The position numbers were made by a program, and so were the translations under genes. A stretch of 64,000 nt of DNA, taken from Sphingomonas sp. Leaf9 (GTDB lineage: Bacteria; Pseudomonadota; Alphaproteobacteria; Sphingomonadales; Sphingomonadaceae). Shown in pieces: positions 45,617-54,161 of this stretch (the first letter of the stretch is position 1; each line of letters starts with the position of its first letter). The notes under the pieces are model-generated. The model had not been told where the DNA came from. It ran no database searches and worked only from the letters and a program-made list of their open reading frames with translations. Where the stretch lies: assembly GCF_001421355.1 (NCBI RefSeq), contig NZ_LMKC01000003.1, positions 310,164 to 374,163 of the forward strand, read 5' to 3'.

Positions 45617-46707
45617 CCTATCTCGATTATCAGGCGACGACGCCGCTCGCGCCTGAAGCCTTTACCGCGATGGTGCCGTGGCTACGTGACCAACATGCCA
45701 ACCCACACTCCCCCCACCGCGAAGGTCGCCGGGCGAAGGCGGTGGTCGAGGTAGCGCGCGGGCAGGTGGCGGCGGCGCTGGGTGCGACCGGCGGGCAGCT
45801 GTTCTTCACCAGCGGCGCGACCGAGGCGGCGAACTGGGCGATCACCGGCACGTTCGCGCGGATTGGCGGCAAGCGGCCGAAAGTCGTGACGATTGCGACC
45901 GAACACGCCTGTGTCCTCGACACCGCTCGGGCGCTGGCGGCGGAGGTCGTGGTGCTGCCGGTCGGGCCGGACGGGCTGGTCGATCGCGATGTGGCGCTGG
46001 CGGCGATCGACGACCGGACGGCGATCGTCGTGGCGATGCTGGTCAATAACGAGATCGGCGTGGTGCAGCCGATCGCGTGGCTGGGCGAACTGGCGCGCGC
46101 GGCGGGGGCGGTGATGCTCTGCGACGCGGTGCAGGGGTTCGGCCGCGTCGACCTGCCGGTCGATGCCTGCGACCTGATCGCTGTGTCGGCGCACAAGGTG
46201 TACGGCCCGAAGGGGATCGGCGCGCTGTGGGTGCGGGACGGCGCCGAGCCGGCGGCGATCCTGCTTGGTGGCGGGCAGGAGGGTGGCTTGCGGTCGGGTA
46301 CGCTCAGCCCTGCGCTGTGCGCCGGGTTCGGGGTGGCGGCGACTTTACTGTCGGCCGAAGACCGGGTGCAGGCCGAAAGATTATGGAGCGTTGCGCGTGC
46401 GATCCTGTCCGCGCCGGACTGGGTGTTGAACGGCAGCGCGGAGCAGCGCTGGCACGGCAATCTGAACGTGCGGATGGACGGCCTCGACGTCGCGCGGCTG
46501 ATGAGCGAATGCCGTACCATCGCCTTTTCCGCAGGGTCGGCGTGTTCCAGCGGATCGGGGCGCAGCAGCCATGTGCTGCGCGCGCTGGGGCTGAGCGAGC
46601 GGGAGGCGCGGTCGTCGGTGCGGATCGGTTTCGGGCGCTACACGCAGGAGGACGAACTGGTGCAAGCATTGCAGGCGATCGACCGGGCCGCGCGGGGGCA
46701 GCGATGA
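45598..46707 (+). CDS. cysteine desulfurase-like aminotransferase, copy 2
   Basis: A 369-residue class V PLP enzyme, a paralogue of the preceding gene. YLDYQATTPLAPEAF, TEHACVLDT (His), DAVQGFGR, PLP lysine K200 in AVSAHKVYGPKG and C316 in SAGSACSSGSG are present. Start ATG 45598 gives MERDGVTYLDYQATTP; the extra upstream codons are inside copy 1. It overlaps the ferredoxin gene by ATGA. Two complete desulfurases in a row suggest either a heterodimer or different sulfur acceptors. Confidence 0.9.
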   Translation: MERDGVTYLDYQATTPLAPEAFTAMVPWLRDQHANPHSPHREGRRAKAVVEVARGQVAAALGATGGQLFFTSGATEAANWAITGTFARIGGKRPKVVTIATEHACVLDTARALAAEVVVLPVGPDGLVDRDVALAAIDDRTAIVVAMLVNNEIGVVQPIAWLGELARAAGAVMLCDAVQGFGRVDLPVDACDLIAVSAHKVYGPKGIGALWVRDGAEPAAILLGGGQEGGLRSGTLSPALCAGFGVAATLLSAEDRVQAERLWSVARAILSAPDWVLNGSAEQRWHGNLNVRMDGLDVARLMSECRTIAFSAGSACSSGSGRSSHVLRALGLSEREARSSVRIGFGRYTQEDELVQALQAIDRAARGQR

Positions 46708-47030
46708 TCGTCCGCTTCGTGCGCGCCGATGGCCGGGTGGAGGAAGCGCGGGGCGCGGGCGGCGATCGGCTGCTCGATCTGGCGCAGGCCTATGACCTGC
46801 CGCTGGAGGGGACGTGTGGCGGGCAGATGGCGTGTTCGACCTGCCACGTCATCGTCGATCCCGCCGATTTCGCGCGGTTGCCGCCCGCGAGCGAGGAGGA
46901 GGAGGACATGCTGGATTTCGCCGAGGGCGCGGTCGCGACCAGTCGGCTGGCGTGTCAGATCGTGCTGGACGAGTCGCTCGGCAACCTGACCGTACGTGTG
47001 CCGGCCGCGGCGCGCGACGCGCGGCGGTAG
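46704..47030 (+). CDS. 2Fe-2S ferredoxin (Isc/adrenodoxin type)
   Basis: A 108-residue ferredoxin. Cluster ligands C38, C44, C47 in GTCGGQMACSTCHVI and C84 in RLACQIVL have adrenodoxin spacing (C-x5-C-x2-C...C). The acidic stretch SEEEEDMLDFA is the partner-binding helix. Coupled by ATGA to the second desulfurase, so it probably gives electrons to sulfur release or cluster assembly. The last 76 bases overlap the convergent membrane protein gene. Confidence 0.93.
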   Translation: MIVRFVRADGRVEEARGAGGDRLLDLAQAYDLPLEGTCGGQMACSTCHVIVDPADFARLPPASEEEEDMLDFAEGAVATSRLACQIVLDESLGNLTVRVPAAARDARR

Positions 47031-47380
47031 CGTTCTACCAACACCACCACCACGGCACCGGCGGTATAGGCGATGAAGTCTTGCGGATCGAACCCACTGC
47101 CGAGGATGATCCGCGCCCAGCGATTGCCCGCCAGACCGATATGGTCGAGCAGGTGGACATACTGGCCGAATTCGATCGTAATGGCGGTCAGCAGGGCGAG
47201 CAGCGTCGCGGGGAGCACGCCCAGCCGGGTGATCGTCCGCAGCCCGGCATAAACCAGCACCACCGCCAGCGCATCGCCGACATAGGGCCGCACGATCGCG
47301 TCGCGCACGAACAGCGCGATCAGGATTTCGGTCAGCAACAGCGCCAGGGTGAGCGCGGCATAGCCCCTGTCGAACCGCAT
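46955..47380 (-). CDS. DUF2809 family membrane protein
   Basis: A 141-residue protein with about four hydrophobic segments (LTLALLLTEILIALFV, ALAVVLVYAGL, LPATLLALLTAITI, FIAYTAGAVVVVLVE) and the motif RPYVGDALAVVLVYAG typical of DUF2809, a family of unknown function. ATG 47378-47380 has GGGGAG eight bases upstream. The 3' end runs 76 bases into the convergent ferredoxin gene, an unusually long overlap. The C-terminal basic tail could therefore be non-conserved. Confidence 0.8.
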   Translation of the reverse strand: MRFDRGYAALTLALLLTEILIALFVRDAIVRPYVGDALAVVLVYAGLRTITRLGVLPATLLALLTAITIEFGQYVHLLDHIGLAGNRWARIILGSGFDPQDFIAYTAGAVVVVLVERYRRASRAAAGTRTVRLPSDSSSTI

Positions 47381-47474
47381 CCTGTTTCTCCCCGGACCCT
47401 GCCGCGCCATGGCGTGCGACGGGCCGCGATGCAACCGCTTGCCCCGGCATGGCCCCGCAGCCTAAAGACCCGCG

Positions 47475-48926
47475 ATGACCGTGAACGTCGATATGGGGAC
47501 GGACCCGGCGGGCAAGACCGTTCCCCTTGATCTGGAAGAATTATTGGCCACCCGCCTGCTGGTGCAGGGCAATTCGGGATCGGGAAAGTCGCATCTGCTG
47601 CGCCGGTTGCTGGAGCGCAGCGCCGGCCATGTGCAGCAGGTGGTGATCGATCCCGAAGGCGATTTCGTGACGCTGGCCGGCGCATACGGCCATGTCGTGA
47701 TCGAGGCCGCCGACCATAGCGAGCGCGAGGTCGCGAAGTTCGCGACGCGGGCACGCGAACACCGCGCGTCGGTCGTGCTGAGCCTTGAGGGGCTGGAGGC
47801 GGAGGGGCAGATGAAATGCGCCGCGTCGTTCCTGAACGCGCTGTTCGATGCCCCGCGCGAGCATTGGTATCCGGCGCTGGTGGTGGTCGACGAAGCGCAG
47901 CTGTTCGCGCCGGCGGGCGGTGGTGAAGTGGTCGAGGAAGTGCGCCGTGCCTCGCTGTCGGCGATGACCAACCTGATGTGTCGCGGGCGCAAGCGCGGGC
48001 TTGCCGGCGTGATTGCGACGCAGCGGCTGGCGAAGCTCGCCAAGAATGTCGCGGCCGAGGCGTCGAACTTCCTGATGGGGCGGACTTTTCTCGACATCGA
48101 CATGGCGCGCGCCGCGGACCTGCTGGGCATGGAGCGGCGGCAGGCGGAGGCGATCCGCGATCTGCAGCGCGGGCATTTCCTCGCGCTGGGACCGGCGGTG
48201 TCCCGGCGGCCCTTGTCGATCAAGATCGGGCCGGTGCAGACCTCGGCACGCAGCGGCAGTCCCAAGCTGACCCCGCTGCCGACTGCGCCGGTGGCCGATA
48301 TCAAGGGGCTGTTACTGGCCCCGGTCGAGGCAATGCTGCCGTTGGGGCCGCCGATCCGGCACGTCGCCCCGCCCGAGGCGGTGGAGGCCGCAATCGCCGC
48401 CCCCCCACGCGCCAATGTGGCACCCGATTTGCCGGAGCGATCGGCGGACGAGACCGATACGATCGTCGCCGACGTGCTGCGCGCGCTGGTGGAGGATGAA
48501 GGCGAGCAGCAGCGCGCGGCGGCGGTGCTGTATCAGGATTTCGACGTGCGCTGCCGTATGGTCGGCCTGGCGCGTCCGCCGCTCGATCTGCCGGCCTTCA
48601 CCCGGCGGCTGGCCTGCGCGCGGGCCGGGATTTATGATGCGCCGGATGCTGAATGGGCGCAGGCGTTGGCGATCGCCGATGTGCTCCCCGACGATATGTT
48701 GGGCGCGTTCATGCTGATCGCGCGGGCAGCGCGCGAGGGGCGACCGTGCCCCAGCGATGCCGCGATCGCGCGGACCTATGGCACCAGTTCGCTCGGGCGG
48801 GTGAAGCGGATGCTGGCCTATATCGAGGGGCGCGACCTGTTGGTGTGCCGGGTCGATCTGGCGGGCAAGCGATCGATTGCGTTGCCGCATCTGGGGTGGA
48901 CGACCGAAGCGGCCGAGGCGGCTTAA
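47475..48926 (+). CDS. HerA-like ATP-binding protein
   Basis: A 483-residue DUF87/HerA-type P-loop ATPase. Walker A VQGNSGSGKSH is near residue 31, Walker B PALVVVDEAQLFAP near 135 and the arginine-rich MCRGRKRGLAGVIATQRLAKL after it. FLMGRTFLDIDMARAADLLGM is typical of the family. The N-terminal beta-barrel of archaeal HerA is missing. The C-terminal ~200 residues look like winged-helix segments (AAREGRPCPSDAAIARTYGTSSLGRVKRML). No NurA-like nuclease is adjacent. The cellular role (DNA transport or processing) is unknown. Confidence 0.85.
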   Translation: MTVNVDMGTDPAGKTVPLDLEELLATRLLVQGNSGSGKSHLLRRLLERSAGHVQQVVIDPEGDFVTLAGAYGHVVIEAADHSEREVAKFATRAREHRASVVLSLEGLEAEGQMKCAASFLNALFDAPREHWYPALVVVDEAQLFAPAGGGEVVEEVRRASLSAMTNLMCRGRKRGLAGVIATQRLAKLAKNVAAEASNFLMGRTFLDIDMARAADLLGMERRQAEAIRDLQRGHFLALGPAVSRRPLSIKIGPVQTSARSGSPKLTPLPTAPVADIKGLLLAPVEAMLPLGPPIRHVAPPEAVEAAIAAPPRANVAPDLPERSADETDTIVADVLRALVEDEGEQQRAAAVLYQDFDVRCRMVGLARPPLDLPAFTRRLACARAGIYDAPDAEWAQALAIADVLPDDMLGAFMLIARAAREGRPCPSDAAIARTYGTSSLGRVKRMLAYIEGRDLLVCRVDLAGKRSIALPHLGWTTEAAEAA

Positions 48927-48929
48927 CGA

Positions 48930-49067
48930 TCCTCCCCGCTGCGCGGGGAGGGGGACCATGCGTAGCATGGTGGAGGGGGGTGGCCACGCAACGCAACCGT
49001 CGTGGACCTCGACAGCCCCCACCACCACCGCTTCGCGGCGGTCCCCCTCCCCGTGCCGGGGAGGAGC
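48930..49067. repeat. Modular GC-rich inverted repeat
   Basis: Outer arms CCTCCCCGCTGCGCGGGGAGG (left, self-complementary) and CCCCGTGCCGGGGAGG (right), inner arms GGGGACCATGCG...GGTGGAGGGGG and CCCCCACCACCACCGC...GGTCCCCC. Fills the space between two convergent genes and touches the peptidase stop. Same family as 15428 and 50488. Confidence 0.8.
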
Positions 49068-50450
49068 TTAGGGCCTTGCGTACCTGTCCTTCAGCAACCG
49101 CCATGTTGCGCGCAGGCCATAGGCTTCGCCACCCTTCGCCCGACCTGGTTTCGCCGTCGCACGCCACGCAAAGGTGTCGAGATGCGCCCAGACCGTGCCC
49201 GGCATCACAAACCTCCGCAGGAACAGCGCAGCGGTGACCGCGCCGGCCATGCCGCCTTCGGGCGCGTTGACCATGTCGGCGATGTCCGACTTCAGCATGT
49301 CGTCATAGCCGTCCCATAGCGGCATCCGCCACAACGGGTCGCCCTCCGCCATGCCGGCCGCGAGCAGGTCGGCGGCGAGCGTTTCGTCATTGACGAAGGT
49401 CGCGGGCAGGTCCGGCCCCAACGCGACGCGCGCCGCACCGGTCAGCGTCGCGAAGTCGATCAGCAGCTCGGGCGTTTCCTCACACGCGCGGGTGAGCGCA
49501 TCGCCGAGGATCAGCCGCCCTTCCGCATCGGTATTGGTATTCTCGACCGTCAGCCCCTTGCGGCTGTTCAGCACGTCGCCGGGACGGAAGGCGTCGCCTG
49601 ACACGCTGTTCTCGACCGCGGGGATCAGCAGATGGAGCCGGACCGGCAGGTGCGTTTCCATTACCAGCCCGGCGAGCGCCAGCGCATGCGCCGCGCCGCC
49701 CATGTCCTTCTTCATCAGCCGCATGCCCGCCGACGGCTTGATGTCAAGACCACCGCTGTCGAAGCACACCCCCTTGCCGACCAGCGCGACCTTGGGATGC
49801 GCGGGATTGCCCCAGGTCAGTTCGATCAGGCGCGGTTCGCGACCCTTCGCGGCTGCCTTTCCGACCGCATGGATCATCGGATAGCCGGTTTCGAGGTCCC
49901 GGCCGGCCGTGATGGTGACGGCCGCGCCGTGCGCTTCGGCGAGTGCCTTCGCTTCGGCGGCAAGTTCGGCCGGGCCGAGATCGGCGGCGGCGGTGTTGAC
50001 CAGATCACGGACGTGCGCGGTGGCGGCGGCCTGACGCAGCGCTTCGTCGATCTGCGCCGGGTCGCGCGACAGGAGGATGCACGGGGTGTCGTCGTCCGCC
50101 TTCTTGTAGCGGGTGAAGCGATATTGCGCGGTGGCCCAGCCGAGCTTGGCCGCGCCCGGCGTGCCGGTGGCGAGGCGGTAGTTGCCGGGCGGGAGTTGCG
50201 CGGGGAGGTGGGCTAGGCACCATGGCGTCAGGTTCGCGGTGTCGGCGACGATGGTGACGACCGACCAGTCGTCGGGCTGCTCGCCGGGCAGGGTGGCGGT
50301 CTTGCCCGGCTTCGGGATCAGGCGCTGCGCGGTGACGGCGGCGAGGATGCGGGGCGGTTGCTGTGTCAGCCAGGCGTCATAGCCGGCCGGGTCGATCAGG
50401 TGGAGGGTGTGGGCGTCCTGCCCCCGGTCGGCGGTGATCGTCGGTGTCAT
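49068..50450 (-). CDS. leucyl aminopeptidase family protein (M17)
   Basis: A 460-residue metallo-aminopeptidase. Two-metal site motifs are VALVGKGVCFDSGGLDIKPS, MKKDMGGAAH and the signature NTDAEGRLILGDAL, all intact. The N-terminal domain is shorter and less conserved, as in the PepB-like branch. It cleaves N-terminal residues from peptides in the cytosol. Both sides are flanked by copies of the same GC-rich repeat, leaving the gene in a repeat sandwich. Confidence 0.93.
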   Translation of the reverse strand: MTPTITADRGQDAHTLHLIDPAGYDAWLTQQPPRILAAVTAQRLIPKPGKTATLPGEQPDDWSVVTIVADTANLTPWCLAHLPAQLPPGNYRLATGTPGAAKLGWATAQYRFTRYKKADDDTPCILLSRDPAQIDEALRQAAATAHVRDLVNTAAADLGPAELAAEAKALAEAHGAAVTITAGRDLETGYPMIHAVGKAAAKGREPRLIELTWGNPAHPKVALVGKGVCFDSGGLDIKPSAGMRLMKKDMGGAAHALALAGLVMETHLPVRLHLLIPAVENSVSGDAFRPGDVLNSRKGLTVENTNTDAEGRLILGDALTRACEETPELLIDFATLTGAARVALGPDLPATFVNDETLAADLLAAGMAEGDPLWRMPLWDGYDDMLKSDIADMVNAPEGGMAGAVTAALFLRRFVMPGTVWAHLDTFAWRATAKPGRAKGGEAYGLRATWRLLKDRYARP

Positions 50451-50487
50451 GGGGTGGATGTAGGACCGACCCGTGGATCAGCGCAAT

Positions 50488-50620
50488 CCTCCCCGGCACG
50501 GGGAGGGGGACCGCCGCGAAGCGGTGGTGGAGGTGGCGCGCCTTGCAGCGCTAGGGTTCCGTATGCGGACATCCCCCTCCACCAGCTTCGCTGGTCCCCT
50601 CCCCGTGCCAGGGAGGAGCT
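50488..50620. repeat. Modular GC-rich inverted repeat
   Basis: Left part CCTCCCCGGCACGGGGAGG then GGGACCGCCGCGAAGCGGTGGTGGAGG; right part CCCCCTCCACCAGCTTCGCTGG and CCCCTCCCCGTGCCAGGGAGG. About 130 bases between rimO and the M17 gene, ending at the rimO stop. Third copy of the family. Confidence 0.8.
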
Positions 50621-50621
50621 T

Positions 50622-51953
50622 TCAGGCTACCGGCACGCCGTACAGGTCGTGTTCGTCGGCGTCCTCGACCTCAACCTTGACGATATCGCCCTGCGCCAGA
50701 TGACCCGCATCGCGCAGGAATACCTCGCCATCGATACCGGGCGCATCGGCGGTGCTGCGACCGGTTGCGCCGCCTTCATCGCCGACTTCATCGATGATGA
50801 CGTCGATCGTCCGGCCGATCTTCGCCGCGAGCTTGGCGGCCGAAATCGCGGCGGTCTTCTCCATGATCCGCGCGTAGCGCTCTTCCTTCACCGCTTCCGG
50901 CACCGGATCGGGCAGCGCATTGGCGGCGGCCCCTTCCACGGGTTCGAAACGGAACGCACCCACCCGGTCGAGCTGTGCCTCGTCCAGCCAGTCGAGCAGA
51001 TACTGGAAATCGGCCTCGGTCTCACCGGGGAAACCGACGACGAACGACGAGCGGATCGCGATGTCGGGGCAGATTTCCCGCCAGCCGCGCAGGCGCTCCA
51101 GCACCTTCGCATCGTTGGCCGGGCGTTTCATCGCCTTCAGGACATTCGGCGAGGCATGCTGGAACGGAATATCGAGATAGGGGAGCACCAGCCCTTCCGC
51201 CATCAGCGGGATCACGCTGTCGACATGGGGGTAGGGATAGACATAGTGCAGCCGCACCCACGGGGCGATCTGCCCCAGTTCGCGGGCGAGGTCGGTCATG
51301 TGCGGCACGACCTCGCGTCCCTTCCACGCGCGGGGCTCGCGGCGGATATCGATGCCGTAGGCCGAGGTGTCCTGGCTGATGACCAGCAGTTCCTTCGTGC
51401 CCGCCGCGACCAGCTTTTCCGCTTCGCGCAGGATCGCGTCGGGCCGGCGGCTGACGAGATCGCCGCGGATCGACGGAATGATGCAGAAGGAGCAGCGATG
51501 ATTGCAGCCCTCCGAAATCTTCAGATAGCTATAGTGGCGTGGCGTCAGCTTCAGCCCGCTTTCGGGCACCAGATCGACGAAGGGCGACGGGATCGGCGGG
51601 GCGGCCTCATGCACCGCCTCGACCACCTGTTCATACTGGTGCGCGCCGGTGACGGCCAGCACCTGCGGGAAACGGGCGCGGATCGTTTCCGCCTCCTGCC
51701 CCATGCAGCCGGTCACGATGACGCGGCCGTTTTCCGCGATCGCCTCGCCGATCGCCTCCAGCGACTCTTCCTTGGCGGAATCGAGGAATCCGCAGGTGTT
51801 GACCAGCACGACATCCGCGCCGGCATAGTCGGGCGACATCTGATATCCGTCGCTGCGCAGCTTGGTCAGGATGCGTTCGCTGTCGACCAGGTTCTTGGGA
51901 CAGCCGAGCGAAACCATCCCGACACGGGGGGGCGAGGGAAGACGAGTTGCCAT
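50622..51953 (-). CDS. rimO: ribosomal protein S12 methylthiotransferase
   Basis: A 443-residue radical-SAM enzyme that methylthiolates Asp of ribosomal protein S12. The N-terminal MTTase domain has cluster cysteines C18 (SLGCPKN), C54 (NTCGF) and C83 (TGCMGQ). The radical-SAM triad C150-x3-C154-x2-C157 lies in [16 protein letters not shown]-terminal TRAM domain ends the protein. ATG 51951-51953 gives family N-terminus [12 protein letters not shown] close to the start; the longer frame upstream is not family-like. Confidence 0.97.
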   Translation of the reverse strand: MATRLPSPPRVGMVSLGCPKNLVDSERILTKLRSDGYQMSPDYAGADVVLVNTCGFLDSAKEESLEAIGEAIAENGRVIVTGCMGQEAETIRARFPQVLAVTGAHQYEQVVEAVHEAAPPIPSPFVDLVPESGLKLTPRHYSYLKISEGCNHRCSFCIIPSIRGDLVSRRPDAILREAEKLVAAGTKELLVISQDTSAYGIDIRREPRAWKGREVVPHMTDLARELGQIAPWVRLHYVYPYPHVDSVIPLMAEGLVLPYLDIPFQHASPNVLKAMKRPANDAKVLERLRGWREICPDIAIRSSFVVGFPGETEADFQYLLDWLDEAQLDRVGAFRFEPVEGAAANALPDPVPEAVKEERYARIMEKTAAISAAKLAAKIGRTIDVIIDEVGDEGGATGRSTADAPGIDGEVFLRDAGHLAQGDIVKVEVEDADEHDLYGVPVA

Positions 51954-52012
51954 GATCGGCCGGCTATATAGCGATTTCGCGGCAAAACGATAGGGGCGTG
52001 CGTTGCCTGTCC

Positions 52013-53023
52013 TTATCTGGTCACAACTTCGACGATCGTGTCGCCGCTCCGGAGGGTCTGGACTTCGGGACTGTCGAACCGAAGCTTGCCGTCGCCGCGA
52101 TAGACGCGCAGGCCAAGCCCGGTCGTGATCGCCGACAGCGGCTTGCCGACCTCGTGCGGCGCCACCGGCCGTTCGGCCAGCGCGACCGGCCCGCCGATCG
52201 AGGCGAGGTCGAGCAGATAATCGGCGATATGCGGCCCCTTGCACGATCCGGCGAGCAGCAGCCCGGCAAAGCTGACCGGGTTGATGACCGTGGTCGCCCC
52301 GGCGGCGCGCGCGGGAAATTCATTATCCTCCGCCTTCACGATCACGCTGATCGTCAGGTCGGGGGCAAGGTGGCGGGCGGTCAGCGTCACCAGAATCGAG
52401 GTGTCGTCGCGCCCCGTCGCGACGATCAGCGCACGGGCCTTGGCGACGCAGACGTCGTTGAGCGTCGCGTCCCGCGTGGCGTCGGCCCGCAGCACGATGC
52501 AGCCGAGGTTCTGCGCGGCGTCGATATTGGTCTGCACCGGATCGACCACGACGATGCGCCGGGCATCCTCGCCCCGCGCGATCAGTTCGTCGACCGCCTC
52601 CGATCCCGTCTTGCCGAAGCCGGCGACGACGATGTGCCCGGTCAGCTTTTCCTGCAACAGCGCCATGCGCCAACGCTCCCACCCGCGCCTGATGACGAAT
52701 TGATAGGTCGTGCCGATGAACAGCAGCACGACGAACACCCGGATCGGCGAAACGATCAACGCGTCGAAAAGTCGCGCGCGTTCGGTGACCGGCGCGATAT
52801 CGCCATAGCCGGTGGTCGTGATCGAGATCATCGTGAAATAGATGACGTCGATGAAGCTGACCGCGCCGTCGTAATTGTCGCGAAGGCCCTCGCGGTCGAA
52901 CCAGTGGACGCCGATCGCGATCCCGACCAGCCCCAGCACCGCGACGACCCGCCACAGGATCGACGCCCAGACCGGCAGCGCCGACGATTGCCGCAGGATC
53001 GCCCGCCGGCCGGGCTGCCTCAC
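52013..53023 (-). CDS. ion channel with RCK/TrkA-N domain (potassium channel)
   Basis: A 336-residue inner-membrane K+ channel subunit. Two TM helices (~18-40 and ~85-110) flank the selectivity filter [10 protein letters not shown] (69-78). The cytosolic RCK domain follows with the Rossmann motif [17 protein letters not shown] (~135) and nucleotide-binding acid in VVDPVQTN. A TrkA-C-like region ends the chain. GTG start at 53023 overlaps the stop of the LysM protein gene. It may gate on NAD or ATP, as in related RCK channels. Confidence 0.9.
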   Translation of the reverse strand: MRQPGRRAILRQSSALPVWASILWRVVAVLGLVGIAIGVHWFDREGLRDNYDGAVSFIDVIYFTMISITTTGYGDIAPVTERARLFDALIVSPIRVFVVLLFIGTTYQFVIRRGWERWRMALLQEKLTGHIVVAGFGKTGSEAVDELIARGEDARRIVVVDPVQTNIDAAQNLGCIVLRADATRDATLNDVCVAKARALIVATGRDDTSILVTLTARHLAPDLTISVIVKAEDNEFPARAAGATTVINPVSFAGLLLAGSCKGPHIADYLLDLASIGGPVALAERPVAPHEVGKPLSAITTGLGLRVYRGDGKLRFDSPEVQTLRSGDTIVEVVTR

Positions 53024-54096
53024 CGGCGCGGCAACCGGGTGAGCGGATCGACGGGCGTGCGGCCCGCGCGCATTTCGAAATGCACCATCGGCCGGTCGGC
53101 AAAGCCCGAGTCACCCGACAGCGCGATCTGCTGCCCCTTCTTCACCGCTTGGCCCCGCTGGACCAGCAGCTGGCTGGCATGGCCATAGACGGTGGTGAGC
53201 CCGCCGCCATGGCGGACGATGACCACGCCGCCCAGCCCCGGCACGCCGGTCCCGACATAGGCGACCGTGCCGTCGGCCGCCGCGCCGATCGGGGTGTTGA
53301 TCGGCACGGCGATCTTGATGCCGTCGTTGCGCTCCCCACTCGCCCCGGCGCCGAAGCGTTTGTAGAGGCGCCCGTCGACCGGCCATGCGAAGGTGCCAGG
53401 CGTGGTCGTCGGCGCGGCGATCGCGGCGGTCGAGGGTAGCACGCGGCGGGGCGAGGTGACCGCCACCGCCGGCTTCTCGTTCGGGCGGATCGCGGGTTCG
53501 CCGCCGGTCAGAATATCGTCGATGTCGAGCCGGAACGCGGCGGCGCGTTCGGCGGCGGAGCGCGGCAGGGCTTCGCCGGGGATCAGGACGCGCTGTCCGG
53601 TGCGCAGGATATAGGGTTCGCTCAATCCATTGGCGCTGACGATCCGCGACCAGTCGACGCCGTAGGCGCGGGCGATGGCGATGCCCGTCTCGCCCTCATG
53701 CACCGTGTGATAGCGCCCGCCGGGAATGGTCAGCCGCTGGCCGGCGCGGATGGTGAAGGGGGCGGGCAGGTCGTTGGCGCGGGCGATCGCTTCCGATCCG
53801 GCACCGGTCGCATTGGCGACGCCGCGCAGCGTGTCGCCGGGGCGCACGACATAGCTGCTTTCGGGGATCGTACGGGCATTGGCGACGACCCGCCGCGCCT
53901 CCCATGCCGGTGGGGGGGAGGGGAGCGCGGTCACGCCATCCCCCTGCTGCGTGGTCGCGGGCGGGGTGTCGGGTGCCGCGATCGGTGGTGCCTGCGGCAC
54001 GGCGGGGGCGGGGTCATAGCCGGGCGAGGCGGGGATACAGCCACTGGCCGCGCCCATGACGATCAGCGCCACCGCGCCCCGCGTACCCAACCTCAT
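53020..54096 (-). CDS. nlpD: LysM-LytM (M23-like) lipoprotein, NlpD-type with degenerate active site
   Basis: A 358-residue lipoprotein with lipobox Cys in VMGAASGC. Two LysM domains are visible (SYVVRPGDTLRGVANATG... and RYHTVHEGETGIAIARAYG...), each ending in TIPG/LIPG. The C-terminal LytM domain spans ~240-358. In active M23 peptidases the motif is HxGIDxA; here it reads NDGIKIAVP, so both the His and Asp ligands are lost, and only HFEM near the end remains. That is the pattern of NlpD/EnvC amidase activators, not of an active peptidase. Seven Gs precede the ATG. serS is 65 bases upstream; surE and pcm, often between them, are absent. Confidence 0.9.
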   Translation of the reverse strand: MRLGTRGAVALIVMGAASGCIPASPGYDPAPAVPQAPPIAAPDTPPATTQQGDGVTALPSPPPAWEARRVVANARTIPESSYVVRPGDTLRGVANATGAGSEAIARANDLPAPFTIRAGQRLTIPGGRYHTVHEGETGIAIARAYGVDWSRIVSANGLSEPYILRTGQRVLIPGEALPRSAAERAAAFRLDIDDILTGGEPAIRPNEKPAVAVTSPRRVLPSTAAIAAPTTTPGTFAWPVDGRLYKRFGAGASGERNDGIKIAVPINTPIGAAADGTVAYVGTGVPGLGGVVIVRHGGGLTTVYGHASQLLVQRGQAVKKGQQIALSGDSGFADRPMVHFEMRAGRTPVDPLTRLPRR

Positions 54097-54161
54097 CGCC
54101 CCCCCCCTTGCCTGCCATCCCGGACGCGACCTTAACCATCGCGACCCTTGCGGAAAAGCCG

